Source of the DNA: Dokdonella_A sp966248875 | GTDB taxonomy: Bacteria; Pseudomonadota; Gammaproteobacteria; Xanthomonadales; Rhodanobacteraceae | NCBI GenBank assembly: GCA_966248875.1 | Contig: CBINBI010000105.1 | Coordinates: 1 to 8,266, forward strand | DNA length: 8,266 nt | Direction of reading: 5' to 3' | Shown: positions 6,571 to 8,266 of the stretch, in pieces | Position numbering within the stretch: the first letter of the stretch is position 1 | Layout of the letters: each line of letters opens with the position of its first letter | Translations under genes and position numbers: made by a program | The notes under the pieces: generated by a model | What the model saw: only the letters and a program-made list of their open reading frames with translations | What the model was told of the DNA's origin: nothing | Database searches by the model: none

Positions 6571-6767
6571 GCCCGTGCCGCTCCGGTGCACAGGACCATA
6601 GACTCAGCGGACGGGGCGCCGCCGGAGCTGTCGTGTCGACGGCCGAGCAGGCGCAGCGAGCGCCCGGCGGAAGTGCGAAGAGGTGGTCCGCACGCGCGTC
6701 CATGTCTCAAAGCGGCCCGATGCGGCGTTATTCCACGCAGGGAAAATCGCACGGAGCCGTTTCGACC

Positions 6768-8141
6768 ATGAAAGCCCATCAAACCCGAACGCTGCGCCGA
6801 ACCTATCCACTGCGGGTCCAGCTTGCCGGCGCGCTTTCGCTCGCGCTTGCCGGCGGCAGTCTCGGTTCCGCCGGCGTCGCTCATGCGGAGCAGACGATCG
6901 TCGTGGACAACTGTAACGACAGCGGCCCCGGCAGCTTGCGCGAGGCCTATGCAAGTGCGCTCGACGGCGATACGGTGGACCTCACGTCGCTTGCCTGCAG
7001 CACGATCACGCTCTCGAGCGGCCCGCTCATGTCCGCTCCGGACGCGGGCTATGTCACCTTGCAAGGCGATTCTGACCGGAATCTCGCTCTCGATGGCGGC
7101 CATGCCGGTCGCGTCATCATGCACACCGGCTCGCGCATCGCCGTGAACGGCCTCTCCGTCACCGGCGGCGTCGCCCACGACGCGCTCGGCGGCGGATGCA
7201 TTTATTCGAGCGGGGATGTCAGCCTGCTGGATGCGACGGTGAGCGACTGCGAAGTGTCGACTTCCGGCAGCGTCGCCGCGAAAGGTGGCGGCATCCGGGC
7301 GATCGGCGGCGTCGTGTTGCGCAGCAGTCGCGTCAGCGGCAACCGTGCGCATGCCGATCACGCCGACGCGGACGGCGGCGGCATCCACGCGCAACTCGTG
7401 ATCTCCGCATTCCAGAACACGGTCAGCGGCAATATCGTCAGCGGCGACGGAAGCCACTACGCTCGCGGCGGCGGCATATTTGCCAGCGGCTATGTGCGCC
7501 TCGACGATATCACGGTGTCTGGCAACGAGGCTGATGGGGGAGCCGGCGTCTATGTAGGCTACCTGAGCCAGTTCGTCACGCCGAACCTGACCAACGTGAC
7601 CATTTCGGGCAATCGCGCCGGTGGTGCAGGGGGCGGAATCCTCGCCAATCGTTCGATCCGTGTCTATAACAGCACCATCACCCATAATTCGGCTGTGTTC
7701 GACTTCGGCGCAGGCGTCTACCTCGCCGCGGGCGACGCGGACCTGCACAGCACCATCGTGGCGAACAACAGCACCGGTGACGGGTTGCAGGCGGCCGATA
7801 TCGGCGGGCACGCGGGCGCGGCGGTTACCGGTGCGCACAATCTCGTCATGGCCTCCACGCTGCCGCTGCCCGGCGACACGCTCACGGTCGATCCGATGCT
7901 CGAGCCTCTCGCCGACAACGGCGGCAGAGTCGAGACCCACGCGCTGAGGGCAGGCAGCCCGGCCATCGATGCCGGCGAAAATCCCCGCGGGCTCTTCACG
8001 GATGAACGCGGCTACATCTGTCCGCCCATCGGACAATGCGTCCCGGCCGAACGCACGATCGGCCCGGCCACGGACATCGGCGCCTTCGAGTTCGGCGCGC
8101 CGGACCGCATCTTCGACGATGGATTCGATCCCCACGCTTGA
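6768..8141 (+). CDS. secreted right-handed beta-helix repeat protein, choice-of-anchor-like C-terminus
   Basis: The 457-residue protein starts with a 40-residue signal peptide: a basic n-region (KAHQTRTLRRTYPLR), a hydrophobic core and AHA before E41. Residues 41-110 resemble the CSLREA-type start of many such proteins (VVDNCNDSGPGSLREAY). Residues about 125-335 form beta-helix rungs with recurring GGGI and SGN motifs. Residues 370-442 hold the conserved end, with DPMLEPLADNGG, THALRAGSPAIDAG and DIGAFEF. The protein ends IFDDGFDPHA, resembling a C-terminal tail common in Lysobacterales secreted proteins. The start at 6768 gives a sensible signal peptide; its ribosome site is weak (GGAG, 11 bases away). 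The frame stays open upstream to a GTG at 6633 with a better-spaced GGAG, but that start would bury the signal peptide. Likely extracellular or surface-bound. No catalytic pattern of a polysaccharide lyase is recognisable, so function is unknown. Confidence 0.85.
   Translation: MKAHQTRTLRRTYPLRVQLAGALSLALAGGSLGSAGVAHAEQTIVVDNCNDSGPGSLREAYASALDGDTVDLTSLACSTITLSSGPLMSAPDAGYVTLQGDSDRNLALDGGHAGRVIMHTGSRIAVNGLSVTGGVAHDALGGGCIYSSGDVSLLDATVSDCEVSTSGSVAAKGGGIRAIGGVVLRSSRVSGNRAHADHADADGGGIHAQLVISAFQNTVSGNIVSGDGSHYARGGGIFASGYVRLDDITVSGNEADGGAGVYVGYLSQFVTPNLTNVTISGNRAGGAGGGILANRSIRVYNSTITHNSAVFDFGAGVYLAAGDADLHSTIVANNSTGDGLQAADIGGHAGAAVTGAHNLVMASTLPLPGDTLTVDPMLEPLADNGGRVETHALRAGSPAIDAGENPRGLFTDERGYICPPIGQCVPAERTIGPATDIGAFEFGAPDRIFDDGFDPHA
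7335..7766 (+). repeat. beta-helix coding repeats of about 30 codons
   Basis: Within the beta-helix protein, SGN triplets start at residues 190, 220, 251 and 280, followed by THN (305) and ANN (332). The period is therefore 29-31 residues for the first units and about 25-27 later. Each unit also carries a GGGI or GAGVY segment about 12-15 residues after the triplet. This is protein-level repetition; the DNA has diverged and no long exact nucleotide repeat is obvious. Confidence 0.7.
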
Positions 8142-8206
8142 GCAGTGAGTCTGCAGCCGGTCGTCCGTATATCGCGTCAGGATGTTCGCCGACAGTGCAT
8201 GAACAA

Positions 8207-8227
8207 AACCCCGCAATGAGCGGGGTT
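8207..8227. terminator. rho-independent terminator, possibly bidirectional
   Basis: AACCCCGC (8207-8214) and GCGGGGTT (8220-8227) form a perfect 8-bp stem with a 5-base loop. On the minus strand it is followed by TTTTGTT, a good T-run. On the plus strand the tract after the stem is interrupted (AGTGTGTTT). It therefore fits best as the end of a minus-strand gene entering from the right, and may also serve the beta-helix gene that stops 65 bases upstream. Confidence 0.85.
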
Positions 8228-8236
8228 AGTGTGTTT

Positions 8237-8249
8237 CAGCAGACTGCTG
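8237..8249. repeat. short palindrome near the right edge
   Basis: CAGCAG and CTGCTG are perfect inverted copies around a single base. The sequence from 8228 to the edge contains minus-strand stops in two frames just before the terminator, so it may be the 3' end of a gene outside the window. It could also lie at a mobile element end; too little sequence is visible to decide. Confidence 0.3.
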
Positions 8250-8266
8250 CGAGATTGAGTTGGTGG

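Noticed and set aside
6633..6767. N-terminal extension of the beta-helix protein from a GTG at 6633.
   Set aside because: The GTG has a fair ribosome site, but the extension would place 45 unrelated residues before a complete signal peptide. The ATG at 6768 is preferred, though not proven.
1..8266. CRISPR arrays, tRNA or rRNA genes, transposases, phage or plasmid genes.
   Set aside because: I saw no regularly spaced direct repeats, no tRNA-like cloverleaf, and no transposase or integrase protein motifs.

Overview
The window is GC-rich, densely packed bacterial DNA, almost certainly from a proteobacterium. The ku-ligD pair, the PE-ligase-polymerase order of LigD, the YecE/DUF72 and GFA family proteins, and a secreted beta-helix protein ending in an IFxDGF-type tail together suggest a gammaproteobacterium near the Lysobacterales (Xanthomonadales). 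That placement is an inference; Burkholderiales-like lineages cannot be excluded.

Left part (1-3725, minus strand): a bacterial non-homologous end-joining module. ligD (996-3725) is transcribed towards ku (start 852; the last few codons run off the left edge). LigD is a complete three-domain enzyme whose active-site residues can be recognised in every domain. Its polymerase domain carries two extra segments compared with the Pseudomonas-type enzyme. Ku recruits LigD to broken ends, and LigD trims, fills in and seals them.

Middle part (3726-5206, plus strand): a 59-base divergent intergenic region separates ligD from a DUF72/YecE gene, followed 6 bases later by a small alpha/beta hydrolase of the KANL3/Tex30-like type. 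These two look like one operon.

Right-middle part (5207-6570): a small secreted Rap1a/Tai-like protein (plus) converges, with only 9 bases between stop codons, on a small secreted six-cysteine protein (minus). Upstream of the latter, on the same strand, is a GFA family (glutathione-dependent formaldehyde-activating-like) protein. One cysteine of its expected catalytic zinc site is replaced by arginine. A near-perfect 22-base dyad lies just upstream of the GFA start.

Right part (6571-8266): a secreted right-handed beta-helix protein with about 30-residue repeats, a 'choice-of-anchor' type C-terminal region and an IFDDGFD tail. It is followed by a hairpin terminator (8207-8227) that works best for minus-strand transcription, so a gene probably enters from beyond the right edge.

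I do not see a clearly new multi-gene system. The best leads are the DUF72 gene placed divergently beside NHEJ genes, the altered zinc site in the GFA protein, the Rap1a/Tai-like gene with no visible effector, and the tail motif of the beta-helix protein.
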